From an uncultured Caulobacteraceae bacterium (GTDB lineage: Bacteria > Pseudomonadota > Alphaproteobacteria > Caulobacterales > Caulobacteraceae), in contig CAMLKO010000096.1 of assembly GCA_946480495.1 (NCBI GenBank), positions 1-5,307 on the forward strand: DNA of 5,307 bases. Direction: 5' to 3'. This document shows positions 1-5,307 of the stretch, one piece after another. The notes below the pieces were generated by a model. It was not told the DNA's origin, searched no databases, and worked only from the letters and a program-made list of their open reading frames with translations. Both the position numbers and the translations under genes were made by a program. Each line of letters starts with the position of its first letter. Positions within the stretch are counted from its first letter, which is position 1.

Positions 1-980
1 TAGACGCCCTCGATCATGTAGTCCTCGAAGGACTTGGCGGCGAGGTGCTCGTCGGGGTTCACCCAGCTGGTCACGAACACGGTGAAACCCTGCCCGGTCA
101 GCCACTTCACCAGCGAATTATCGGGCCGCAGGTCGACGATGTAGAACTTGTTGATCCAGGGCGTGAAGATCAGCAGCGGGATCTCGTGCACCTGCTCTGT
201 CGTCGGCGAATACTGGATCAGCTGCAGGATGTCGTTCTGGTAGACGACCTTGCCGGGCGTGGTGGCGACGTTCTTGCCGACCGTGAACTGCTCCATGTCG
301 GTCTGGCTGATCTGCAGCTCGCCGTGGCCGCGCTCGAGGTCGGCGGCGAAGTTCTCCATGCCGCGCACCAGGCTCTCGCCCTTGGTCTCGACGAATTCGC
401 GCAGCGCCACGGGGTTGGAGATCAGGAAGTTCGACGGCGAAAAGGCGTCGGTCAGCATCTTCATGAAGAACTCGACCCGCCGCTTGGTCAGCGGATCGAC
501 GCCGTCCTCGGCCGCGGCCTGGCTGACGACCGAGTTCAGCCAGTTCGAGGTCAGCAGGTAGGACTGCTTCATCACGTCGAACAGCGGCTGGTCGGACCAG
601 TCGGGATCGTTGAAGCGCTTGTCGCCCTTGGCCGGCGCGACGACGGGCTCGGGCGTCTGCCCGGCCGCGCGGCTGGCCACGCTCTGCCAGAGGTCCATGT
701 AGCGCGACAGCAGGTCGGCCTGCGCGCGCAGCATCAGGTCCGGCTTGGCCGCCAGCCTGCCCATCACCTCGGTCAGGGCAGGGGCCACGTGGAAGGGGTC
801 GGGGGAGAGCGCCGTCTGCCCATCGGCCTGGCGCAGCGCCGCCTCCGCCATCGCGCCCTGCGCCGTCATGGCCGCGCGCGCGAGGTTGGCCGACAGCTTT
901 TCCAGCGCCTCGCGCTGCTCGCGGGGCACGAGCGACAGCTGCTCCAGCACTTCGGTCGCGGGGGCGGCCTTGTCGGTCAT
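1..980 (-). CDS. phaC: Class I poly(3-hydroxyalkanoate) synthase, N-terminal part (cut by window edge)
   Basis: PHA synthase polymerises (R)-3-hydroxyacyl-CoA, typically 3-hydroxybutyryl-CoA, into polyester at the surface of cytoplasmic storage granules, releasing CoA. The reverse strand reads open for 326 codons from the ATG at 980 to the left edge. Residues 1-115 are a variable helical lead. Family-typical PhaC N-terminal domain segments follow: 'KGDKRFNDPDWS' (118-129), 'SNFLISNPVALREF' (183-196), 'GMENFAADLERG' (207-218) and 'TPWINKFYIVDLRPDNSLV' (273-291). These match class I (PhaC alone, about 600 residues), not the shorter class III/IV PhaC. The catalytic Cys of the lipase-like box and the later Asp and His lie beyond the window; by alignment from memory with the Cupriavidus enzyme the Cys would come roughly 20 residues further on. 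The start is fixed by GGAGGA four bases upstream. The gene is divergent from the lipoprotein gene. Nothing in the visible part looks broken. Confidence 0.95.
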   Translation of the reverse strand, partial: MTDKAAPATEVLEQLSLVPREQREALEKLSANLARAAMTAQGAMAEAALRQADGQTALSPDPFHVAPALTEVMGRLAAKPDLMLRAQADLLSRYMDLWQSVASRAAGQTPEPVVAPAKGDKRFNDPDWSDQPLFDVMKQSYLLTSNWLNSVVSQAAAEDGVDPLTKRRVEFFMKMLTDAFSPSNFLISNPVALREFVETKGESLVRGMENFAADLERGHGELQISQTDMEQFTVGKNVATTPGKVVYQNDILQLIQYSPTTEQVHEIPLLIFTPWINKFYIVDLRPDNSLVKWLTGQGFTVFVTSWVNPDEHLAAKSFEDYMIEGV

Positions 981-1055
981 GAACTCCTCCGGGCAGGCCT
1001 CTCACGTAGGGCGGCCTTCCGCCAAAGCCAAGGATCGCATAAGAGCGATGACGAA
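981..1055. promoter_or_regulatory. Divergent intergenic region between phaC and the lipoprotein gene
   Basis: These 75 bp must hold the leftward phaC promoter and any separate rightward promoter for the lipoprotein gene. I see no convincing -35/-10 pair in either direction. A small inverted repeat, GGCGG-CCTT-CCGCC, lies at 1010-1023 near the middle and could be an operator or simply a G+C-rich chance stem. The rightward frame of the lipoprotein gene is open through the spacer but contains no ATG, GTG or TTG before 1056. Confidence 0.4.
985..990 (-). promoter_or_regulatory. Ribosome binding site of phaC
   Basis: On the minus strand the bases read GGAGGA, then GTTC, then the ATG at 980. This is a near-perfect Shine-Dalgarno sequence at short spacing and it fixes the phaC start. 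Confidence 0.85.
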
Positions 1056-1517
1056 ATGAACCGTCAGACGCTCGGAAATTGGAGAATGCCGGCCCGGCTG
1101 CTGCTTTCAGCGGCGGGAGCGCTGGCGCTCGCCGGCTGCATCGGCGTGCCCAACGAGCCCTACGCCAACGCCTCGGTCGACCCGGATTCGGCGGCCGCCG
1201 CCCAGGTCGCGGCGCAGGCGGCGGCCAACGCGCCATACCCCACCTTCGCCGACATTCCGCAGGCGCCGGGCGACATCCGCTCCGTCGAAAGCTGGAACAC
1301 CGCCGTGCAGGGCACGGAGGCCGAGCGCGTCCAGCTGCTCGCCGAAACAGCGCCGTCCACCTTCAGCCTCACCGACACCCAGGGCTTCGCCGCGGCCATG
1401 CGCGGGGTCATCGCCTACAACCCCGCCGACGTGCCGCCCGCCGACCAGGCGGCCCGCAGCGCCGCCTGGGCCAAGCAGATGCGGGATCGAGCTACCCCGC
1501 CTCCGCGGCCCCGGTAA
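1056..1517 (+). CDS. Small predicted lipoprotein of unknown function
   Basis: The product has 153 residues. Its N-terminus is a lipoprotein signal: basic n-region (residues 1-14), hydrophobic stretch 'LLLSAAGALALAG' (15-27) and lipobox L25-A-G-C28, so Cys28 should be lipidated and begin the mature protein at the inner or outer membrane facing the periplasm. The mature part has an Ala-rich stretch (45-59), the motif 'YPTFADIPQAP' (61-71), a hydrophilic middle with Trp80, and a Pro/Arg-rich tail ending 'RATPPPRPR'. No enzymatic domain is recognisable. I recall similar short lipoproteins near phaC in sphingomonads, but this is memory only. The ATG at 1056 is the first start after the phaC spacer and has only a weak AAGAG upstream. 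The ATG at 1086 would give 143 residues with the lipobox Cys at 18, also plausible. The same frame stays open far to the left across phaC, so an automatic caller could overextend this gene. Confidence 0.75.
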   Translation: MNRQTLGNWRMPARLLLSAAGALALAGCIGVPNEPYANASVDPDSAAAAQVAAQAAANAPYPTFADIPQAPGDIRSVESWNTAVQGTEAERVQLLAETAPSTFSLTDTQGFAAAMRGVIAYNPADVPPADQAARSAAWAKQMRDRATPPPRPR

Positions 1518-1530
1518 CACCCGGTCGCGG
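1503..1530 (+). other. Possible hairpin over the lipoprotein gene stop codon
   Basis: CCGCGGCC at 1503-1510 can pair with GGTCGCGG at 1523-1530 (eight pairs, one G-U), with a 12-base loop that contains the TAA stop at 1515-1517. It could slow or end transcription at the 3' end of the gene. There is no T-tract after it, and stems of this size are common by chance in such G+C-rich DNA. Confidence 0.25.
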
Positions 1531-1554
1531 GGGCATGACCTTTCCCGAACCTGC

Positions 1555-1583
1555 TTGGCTGGACCCCGCGCGGGGTCTATCCA
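1555..1583 (+). promoter_or_regulatory. Weak candidate promoter for the aminotransferase-hom-glpX block
   Basis: TTGGCT (1555-1560) and TATCCA (1578-1583) are 17 bp apart and each matches about half of the sigma-70 consensus. They lie about 50 bp before the aminotransferase start, in the only gap (115 bp, 1518-1632) that could hold a separate promoter for the downstream genes. The match is weak, and readthrough from the lipoprotein gene is equally possible. Confidence 0.25.
1562..1577. repeat. Perfect 16-bp palindrome, possible operator or hairpin
   Basis: GACCCCGCGCGGGGTC reads the same on both strands, with 8-bp half-sites and no spacer. As DNA it has the symmetry of a dimeric repressor site and fills the spacer of the weak candidate promoter. 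As RNA it could form GACCCC-GCGC-GGGGTC, but no run of T follows, so a classical terminator is unlikely. No known regulator site is recognised. Confidence 0.4.
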
Positions 1584-1632
1584 TGCGCGACATCCGCTCC
1601 TGCCGCGCCGGTCATGGCGCAAAGAGCCAATC

Positions 1633-2853
1633 ATGCAGTCCGAATTTCACCGTATCCGACGCCTGCCGCCCTACGTCTTCGAGGAAGTGAACCGCATCAA
1701 GGCGCGGCTCCGGGCCCAGGGCGAAGACATCATCGACTTCGGCATGGGCAATCCAGATATGCCCACGCCCAAGCACATCGTCGACAAGCTGGTCGAGACG
1801 GTCCGTGACCCCAAGGCCGGCCGCTACTCCGTCTCCAAGGGCATCATCGGCCTTCGCCGCGCCATGGCCGGCTACTACGACCGCCGTTTTGGCGTGAAGC
1901 TCGACCCCGACACCGAGGTCATCGCCACGCTGGGCTCGAAGGAGGGGTTCGCCAACCTCGCCCAGGCCCTGACCGCGCCCGGCGACGTCATCATCTGCCC
2001 GAACCCGGCCTATCCGATCCACGCCTACGGCTTCATCATGGCCGGCGGCGTGCTGCGCCATGTGCCGGCCATGTCGCCGGAGGACTACCTGGCCGGAATC
2101 AGCCGCGCCGCGCGCCACTCGGTGCCGCCGGCCAGCATCATGATCCTGTCCTATCCGTCCAACCCGACGGCGCAGTGGGTCGACCTCGACTTCTACAAGG
2201 ACGCCATCGCGCTGGCGAAGAAGCACGACCTGATCGTGCTGTCCGACATCGCCTATTCGGAGATCTACTTCGACGACAACCCGCCGCCCTCGGTGCTGCA
2301 GGTCGAAGGCGCCAAGGACATCGCCGTCGAGATCAACTCGCTGTCGAAGACCTACGCCATGGCCGGCTGGCGCGTCGGCATGGTGGTCGGCAACCCGCGC
2401 ATCTGCGCGGCGCTGGCGCGGGTGAAGTCCTACCTCGACTACGGCGCCTTCACGCCGGTGCAGGTGGCCGCCGCCGCGGCGCTCAACGGTCCGCAGGACT
2501 GCGTCGAGGAAATCCGCGGCACCTACAAGGCCCGCCGCGACGTGCTGGTGGAATCGATGAAGCGGGCAGGGTGGGACATCCCCGCGCCGCCCGCCTCGAT
2601 GTTCGCCTGGGCGCCGATCCCCGAGCAGTACAAGGAGGCCGGCTCCATGCTGTTCTCCCGCCTGCTGGTCGAGGAGGCGGGCGTGGCGGTCGCGCCGGGC
2701 GTCGGCTTTGGCGAATACGGCGAGGGTTACGTGCGCATCGGCCTCGTCGAGAACGAGCACCGCATCCGCCAGGCCGCCCGCAACGTGAAGAAGTTCCTGG
2801 CCAACTCGACCGAAATCCTCGGGCGGGCCCACAACGCGATGGCGGCGCAATGA
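1633..2853 (+). CDS. alaC: AlaC-type class I PLP aminotransferase (often annotated LL-diaminopimelate aminotransferase)
   Basis: This is a cytoplasmic fold-type I aminotransferase of 406 residues, close to the length of E. coli AlaC. AlaC transfers the amino group of glutamate to pyruvate, giving alanine and 2-oxoglutarate. Visible family features are 'RRLPPYVFEEVN' (9-20), 'GMGNPDMPTP' (37-46), 'GSKEGFANL' (101-109), 'PNPAYPIHAYG' (123-133), 'YPSNPTAQ' (174-181, with N177 of the substrate/PLP site), D205 and Y208 in 'SDIAYSEIYF', the PLP Schiff-base lysine K239 in 'SLSKTYAMAGWRVGM', and carboxylate-binding R368 in 'YVRIGLVENE'. From memory the whole protein aligns closely to AlaC, including 'KSYLDYGAFTPVQVAA'. 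Alphaproteobacterial homologues are often named LL-diaminopimelate aminotransferase, which would link it to lysine; the sequence alone does not decide the substrate. The ATG at 1633 follows AAAGAG at a 6-base spacing, and the upstream in-frame extension to 1555 lacks family similarity. The end overlaps hom by four bases. Confidence 0.9.
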   Translation: MQSEFHRIRRLPPYVFEEVNRIKARLRAQGEDIIDFGMGNPDMPTPKHIVDKLVETVRDPKAGRYSVSKGIIGLRRAMAGYYDRRFGVKLDPDTEVIATLGSKEGFANLAQALTAPGDVIICPNPAYPIHAYGFIMAGGVLRHVPAMSPEDYLAGISRAARHSVPPASIMILSYPSNPTAQWVDLDFYKDAIALAKKHDLIVLSDIAYSEIYFDDNPPPSVLQVEGAKDIAVEINSLSKTYAMAGWRVGMVVGNPRICAALARVKSYLDYGAFTPVQVAAAAALNGPQDCVEEIRGTYKARRDVLVESMKRAGWDIPAPPASMFAWAPIPEQYKEAGSMLFSRLLVEEAGVAVAPGVGFGEYGEGYVRIGLVENEHRIRQAARNVKKFLANSTEILGRAHNAMAAQ

Positions 2854-4139
2854 GCAAAAAGGCGTGGCGGATAGGCGTGGCCGGACTGGGCACCGTCGGC
2901 GGCGGCCTGCTGCAGTTCCTGGCCGAGCGGCCCAACTTCGCGCCGGTGGGGGCGAAGGCCGTCGTGGCGGGCGTCTCGGCGCGCTCGCGCTCGCGGCCGC
3001 GCTCCATCGATATCGCCAACATCCCCTGGTTCGACGACCCGGTGGCGCTGGCGACCGATGAGAACATCGACCTTTTCGTCGAGCTGGTCGGCGGCTCCGA
3101 CGGCCCCGCCAAGGCCGCGGTCGAGGCGGCTTTGCGCGCGAAGAAGCCCGTCGTCACCGCCAACAAGGCGCTGATCGCCGAGCACGGCACGGAACTCGCC
3201 GCGCTGGCAGAGGAAAACGGCGTGCCGCTGCTGTTCGAGGCCGCCGTCATGGGCGGCACCCCGGCGGTGAAGATGCTGCGCGAGGCCATGGTCGGCGACG
3301 AGGTCGACGGCGTGGCCGGCATCCTCAACGGCACCTGCAACTACATCCTCTCCGAAATGGAGGCCACGGGCCGCTCCTTCGCCGATGTGCTGAGCGAGGC
3401 CCAGCGGCTGGGCTACGCCGAGGCCGACCCGACCATGGACGTCGGCGGCTTCGATGCGGCCCACAAGATCTCCATCCTGGCCGCGCTCGCCTTCCGCTGC
3501 GCGCCGACCTTCGCCGCCGCCGAGATCGAGGGCATCGACCAGGTCGAGCTCCTCGACATCAAGCTCGCCAAGGACCTCGGCTACCGCATCAAGCTGATCG
3601 CCTCGGCCGACCGCACCGAGGACGGCGTGGCCGTGCGCGTGCATCCTTCGCTGGTGCCGCTCGGCCATCCGCTGGCCGAGACGCGCGGCGCGCTGAACGC
3701 CCTCTTCATCGAGGGCCGCCGCATCGGGCGCATCTTCATCCAGGGCCCCGGCGCGGGCTCCGGCCCCACGGCCGCCGCCGTCGCCGCCGACATCGCCGAC
3801 GTGATGACCGGCGCGTCGCGTCCCGTCTTCCAGGGCTCGGCGCAGACGCTGCGGCCCTTCGTGGCGCTCGCGCCCACGCGCCGTGTGGGCAAGGCCTACA
3901 TGCGCCTGCTCGTGCGCGACCAGCCGGGCGTGATCGCGGCGGTTTCCGAGACGCTGGCCGAGTGCGGCGTCTCCATCGACAGCTTCCTCCAGAAGCCCGT
4001 GGAGGACGCCGGCGGCGTGCCGATCGTGCTGACGACGCACGCAACGGCAGAGTCGGTGCTGCTGGACGCGATAAATCGCATTGAACGGCTCGAAGCCGTG
4101 ATAGAGCGTCCCCGGCTGCTGCGCCTGGCGCGCATCTGA
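2850..4139 (+). CDS. hom: Homoserine dehydrogenase with C-terminal ACT domain
   Basis: The enzyme reduces L-aspartate 4-semialdehyde to L-homoserine with NAD(P)H, the branch point towards threonine and methionine. The product has 429 residues, the usual length for monofunctional bacterial Hom with an ACT domain. It starts with a Rossmann nucleotide-binding motif 'GLGTVG' (12-17). 'VTANKALIAEHG' (102-113) and 'GILNGTCNYIL' (157-167) follow. The homoserine dehydrogenase signature spans 184-206 and fits at every fixed position (A184, G188, D193, P194, D197, G200, D202, K206); D202 and K206 correspond to the catalytic Asp and Lys. Residues about 350-425 form the ACT domain ('MRLLVRDQPGVIAAVSETLA'), in this family usually the site of threonine feedback inhibition. 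The ATG overlaps the aminotransferase stop as ATGA, so translation is probably coupled. An Arg/Ser-rich stretch at 44-52 is mildly unusual. Confidence 0.97.
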   Translation: MSKKAWRIGVAGLGTVGGGLLQFLAERPNFAPVGAKAVVAGVSARSRSRPRSIDIANIPWFDDPVALATDENIDLFVELVGGSDGPAKAAVEAALRAKKPVVTANKALIAEHGTELAALAEENGVPLLFEAAVMGGTPAVKMLREAMVGDEVDGVAGILNGTCNYILSEMEATGRSFADVLSEAQRLGYAEADPTMDVGGFDAAHKISILAALAFRCAPTFAAAEIEGIDQVELLDIKLAKDLGYRIKLIASADRTEDGVAVRVHPSLVPLGHPLAETRGALNALFIEGRRIGRIFIQGPGAGSGPTAAAVAADIADVMTGASRPVFQGSAQTLRPFVALAPTRRVGKAYMRLLVRDQPGVIAAVSETLAECGVSIDSFLQKPVEDAGGVPIVLTTHATAESVLLDAINRIERLEAVIERPRLLRLARI

Positions 4140-4162
4140 GATTCGCCCCTGAAAGCGGGTTT

Positions 4163-4170
4163 GGGAGAGG
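4163..4170 (+). promoter_or_regulatory. Ribosome binding site of glpX
   Basis: GGGAGAGG ends four bases before the ATG at 4175 and only one base before the in-frame TTG at 4172. The spacing favours the ATG, so the protein begins MSSETL, not MMSSETL. Confidence 0.8.
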
Positions 4171-4174
4171 CTTG

Positions 4175-5128
4175 ATGAGTTCTGAGACGCTGGATCGCGG
4201 CCTGGTTCTGGACGCCGTGCGGGTGACGGAAGCCGCGGCCATCGCCGCCTGGCATCTGGCGGGGCGGGGCGACGAAAAGGCCGCCGACCAGGCCGCCGTC
4301 GACGCCATGCGCAACGCGCTGAACGAACAGGACCTCGACGGCCTCATCGTCATCGGCGAGGGCGAACGCGACGAAGCCCCGATGCTCTACATCGGCGAGA
4401 AGGTCGGCACGGGCAAAGGCCCGCGCATCGACATCGCGCTCGACCCGCTGGAAGGCACGACGCTGACGGCCAAGGCGATGGCCAATGCACTGGCGGTGAT
4501 GGCCTGGGCGCCGGCGGGCACGCTGCTGAACGCGCCCGACACCTACATGGACAAGATCGCCTGCGGGCCGGGCTATCCGGAAGGCATCATCGACCTCGAC
4601 AAGTCGGCGGCCGAAAACGTGCAGGCGATGGCCAAACATAAGGGCGTCGACGCCGCCCACATCACCGCCTGCGTGCTCGACCGCCCGCGCCACGCCGCCA
4701 TCATCGAGAGCCTGCGCTCGGTCGGGGCGCGCGTGCACCTGATCTCCGACGGCGACGTCGCGGGCGTGATCAACACCGCCGATCCGGCCACCGGCATCGA
4801 CATCTACATCGGCCAGGGCGGCGCGCCGGAAGGCGTGCTGGCCTGCGCGGCGCTGAAGTGCGTCGGCGGCCAGTTCCAGGGGCGCCTGGTCTTCCGCAAC
4901 GCCGACGAGCGGGCGAGGGCGCAGCGCTGGGGCATCACCCAGCTCGACAAGAAGTACGACCTCCACGAGATGGTCCGCGCCGACGCCATCTTCTGCGCCA
5001 CCGGCGTCACCAACGGCGCCCTCCTCGACGGCGTGAAGATGGAAGGCAGCCAGGTCCACACCCACACCCTGGTCATGAACTCCTCCACCCGCACAGTGCG
5101 CCAAGTCCGGATGCAGCGGCCGGTCTAG
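4175..5128 (+). CDS. glpX: Class II fructose-1,6-bisphosphatase
   Basis: GlpX hydrolyses fructose 1,6-bisphosphate to fructose 6-phosphate and phosphate, the irreversible step of gluconeogenesis, in the cytoplasm with Mn2+ or Mg2+. The product has 317 residues, slightly shorter than E. coli GlpX (336). Family motifs are complete: 'GRGDEKAADQAAVDAMR' (30-46) with metal ligand D33, 'VIGEGERDEAPMLYIGE' (59-75) with its acidic cluster, 'DPLEGTT' (90-96) with D90 and E93, 'SDGDVAG' (191-197) and 'GGAPEGVLA' (215-223) with E219, matching the E. coli ligand E213. 'FCATGVTNGALLDGV' (273-287) is also typical. The gene is 35 bp downstream of hom with its own strong ribosome binding site, so it is probably co-transcribed but translated independently. 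In organisms living on organic or fatty acids, GlpX supplies sugar phosphates. From memory, recJ often follows glpX in sphingomonads; it is not in the window. Confidence 0.96.
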   Translation: MSSETLDRGLVLDAVRVTEAAAIAAWHLAGRGDEKAADQAAVDAMRNALNEQDLDGLIVIGEGERDEAPMLYIGEKVGTGKGPRIDIALDPLEGTTLTAKAMANALAVMAWAPAGTLLNAPDTYMDKIACGPGYPEGIIDLDKSAAENVQAMAKHKGVDAAHITACVLDRPRHAAIIESLRSVGARVHLISDGDVAGVINTADPATGIDIYIGQGGAPEGVLACAALKCVGGQFQGRLVFRNADERARAQRWGITQLDKKYDLHEMVRADAIFCATGVTNGALLDGVKMEGSQVHTHTLVMNSSTRTVRQVRMQRPV

Positions 5129-5130
5129 CG

Positions 5131-5200
5131 GGTCTTCCCCCACGCATGTGGGGGAAGTGGCCTGAGACCGCCAAAGGCGGCGAAGGTCGATGGGGGAGTT
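5131..5200 (+). repeat. Repeat unit, left copy
   Basis: The 70-base left unit starts with a 10-bp hairpin (5134-5157), has a small central stem CCGCC-AAA-GGCGG (5168-5180) and ends with TCGATGGGGGAGTT. Its first 12 and last 14 bases are identical to those of the right copy read on the other strand, while the middle differs. Confidence 0.75.
5134..5157 (+). terminator. Strong hairpin just after glpX, possible terminator or 3' end stabiliser
   Basis: CTTCCCCCAC (5134-5143) pairs perfectly with GTGGGGGAAG (5148-5157) around the loop GCAT, starting six bases after the glpX stop. The stem is strong, but no T-tract follows, so it is not a textbook intrinsic terminator. It could block 3' exonucleases or act together with Rho. 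Confidence 0.4.
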
Positions 5201-5216
5201 GTCCCTCAGCTTTTCG

Positions 5217-5283
5217 AACTCCCCCATCGAGCCTCCAGCTATCGCTGTCGGCCCACTTCCCCCAGACAAGCTGGGGGAAGACC
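5217..5283 (-). repeat. Repeat unit, right copy (inverted)
   Basis: Read on the minus strand, this 67-base unit has the same order as the left copy: GGTCTTCCCCCA, a 10-bp hairpin with a 5-base loop (5256-5280), a small central stem CAGC-GATA-GCTG (plus-strand 5236-5247), then TCGATGGGGGAGTT. The central stem differs in sequence from the left copy but keeps a stem in the same place. Confidence 0.75.
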
Positions 5284-5307
5284 TGAAGACATTCCTTCCG
5301 AATACAT
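5284..5307. other. Window end, no recognisable feature
   Basis: These 24 bp after the repeat are less G+C-rich than the rest. They could be the upstream region of the next gene, but no start, promoter or ribosome binding site can be supported. Confidence 0.5.

Larger units (their letters stand above)
5131..5283. repeat. Compound palindromic repeat: two diverged units in inverted orientation
   Basis: This 153-bp intergenic element begins two bases after the glpX stop. Its ends are perfect 12-bp inverted repeats, GGTCTTCCCCCA (5131-5142) and TGGGGGAAGACC (5272-5283). TGGGGGAAGTGG (5149-5160) pairs with CCACTTCCCCCA (5253-5264), and TCGATGGGGGAGTT (5187-5200) pairs perfectly with AACTCCCCCATCGA (5217-5230) around a 16-base loop. 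The element can therefore fold either as one long cruciform or as a row of local hairpins. It resembles REP/BIME-type intergenic repeats, and I recall similar C-rich/G-rich palindromes scattered in sphingomonad genomes. It may also end or stabilise the glpX transcript. Copy number cannot be judged from one window. Confidence 0.85.

Noticed and set aside
45..1055. Long rightward open frame running across phaC into the lipoprotein gene
   Set aside because: It is antisense to a clearly recognisable PHA synthase, and its translation is Arg/His/Gly/Leu-rich low-complexity typical of the opposite strand of G+C-rich genes. Only the part from 1056 has protein-like features (signal and lipobox).
2175..2849. 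Rightward extension of hom upstream into the aminotransferase gene
   Set aside because: The frame is open, but the extension overlaps the aminotransferase coding sequence and is Arg-rich without similarity; the ATG at 2850 directly precedes the Rossmann motif.
1612..2850. Leftward open frame of 412 codons covering the whole aminotransferase gene
   Set aside because: It is a mirror frame of a conserved gene, with biased His/Arg/Asp/Val composition and no recognisable domain.
2727..4040. Leftward open frame of 437 codons opposite hom
   Set aside because: It lies antisense to a complete homoserine dehydrogenase with every signature residue present, and its composition is that of a shadow frame.
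4172..4174. TTG as the glpX start
   Set aside because: It is one base from the ribosome binding site, while the next codon, ATG at 4175, is properly spaced.
3896..5269. Leftward open frame of 457 codons opposite glpX and the hom 3' end
   Set aside because: It is antisense to an intact GlpX, and its proposed start lies inside the palindromic repeat.
5131..5283. CRISPR array or attachment site reading of the repeated C/G runs
   Set aside because: There are only two copies, in inverted orientation and with diverged internal sequence. There are no equal spacers, no cas gene, no integrase and no tRNA.
5291..5307. Leftward start codon at the window end (ATG on the minus strand at 5307)
   Set aside because: The frame would enter the palindromic repeat immediately, and no upstream sequence is available to judge a ribosome binding site.

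Overview
The window is very G+C-rich chromosomal DNA from a bacterium, with codons ending mostly in G or C. It most likely comes from an alphaproteobacterium, and the protein sequences remind me most of Sphingomonadales. That placement rests on memory of family sequences: the homoserine dehydrogenase with its 'DVGGFDAAHK' segment and 'RPRLLRLARI' end, the AlaC-like aminotransferase start 'RIRRLPPYVFEEVN', and the C-rich/G-rich intergenic palindromes. No search was possible.

Layout. Positions 1-980 on the minus strand hold the first 326 codons of a class I poly(3-hydroxyalkanoate) synthase (phaC), which runs off the left edge before its catalytic cysteine. A 75-bp divergent spacer separates it from a rightward gene at 1056-1517 for a small predicted lipoprotein of unknown function. 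A 115-bp gap with a perfect 16-bp palindrome follows. Then come three rightward genes: an AlaC-type PLP aminotransferase (1633-2853, often labelled LL-diaminopimelate aminotransferase in this group), homoserine dehydrogenase hom (2850-4139, overlapping the previous gene by 4 bp as ATGA) and class II fructose-1,6-bisphosphatase glpX (4175-5128, 35 bp after hom with its own strong ribosome binding site). Positions 5131-5283 carry a compound palindromic repeat made of two diverged units in inverted orientation. The last 24 bp show nothing recognisable.

How the genes work together. The rightward block looks like one operon of central metabolism. The aminotransferase moves amino groups between glutamate and a keto acid, Hom makes homoserine for threonine and methionine, and GlpX catalyses the irreversible gluconeogenic step. 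PhaC, read the other way, polymerises hydroxyacyl-CoA into carbon-storage granules. The core genes look intact and ordinary. The less explained parts are the lipoprotein, the palindrome at 1562-1577 and the structured repeat after glpX. I found no evidence for a new defence, mobile or RNA-guided system here.
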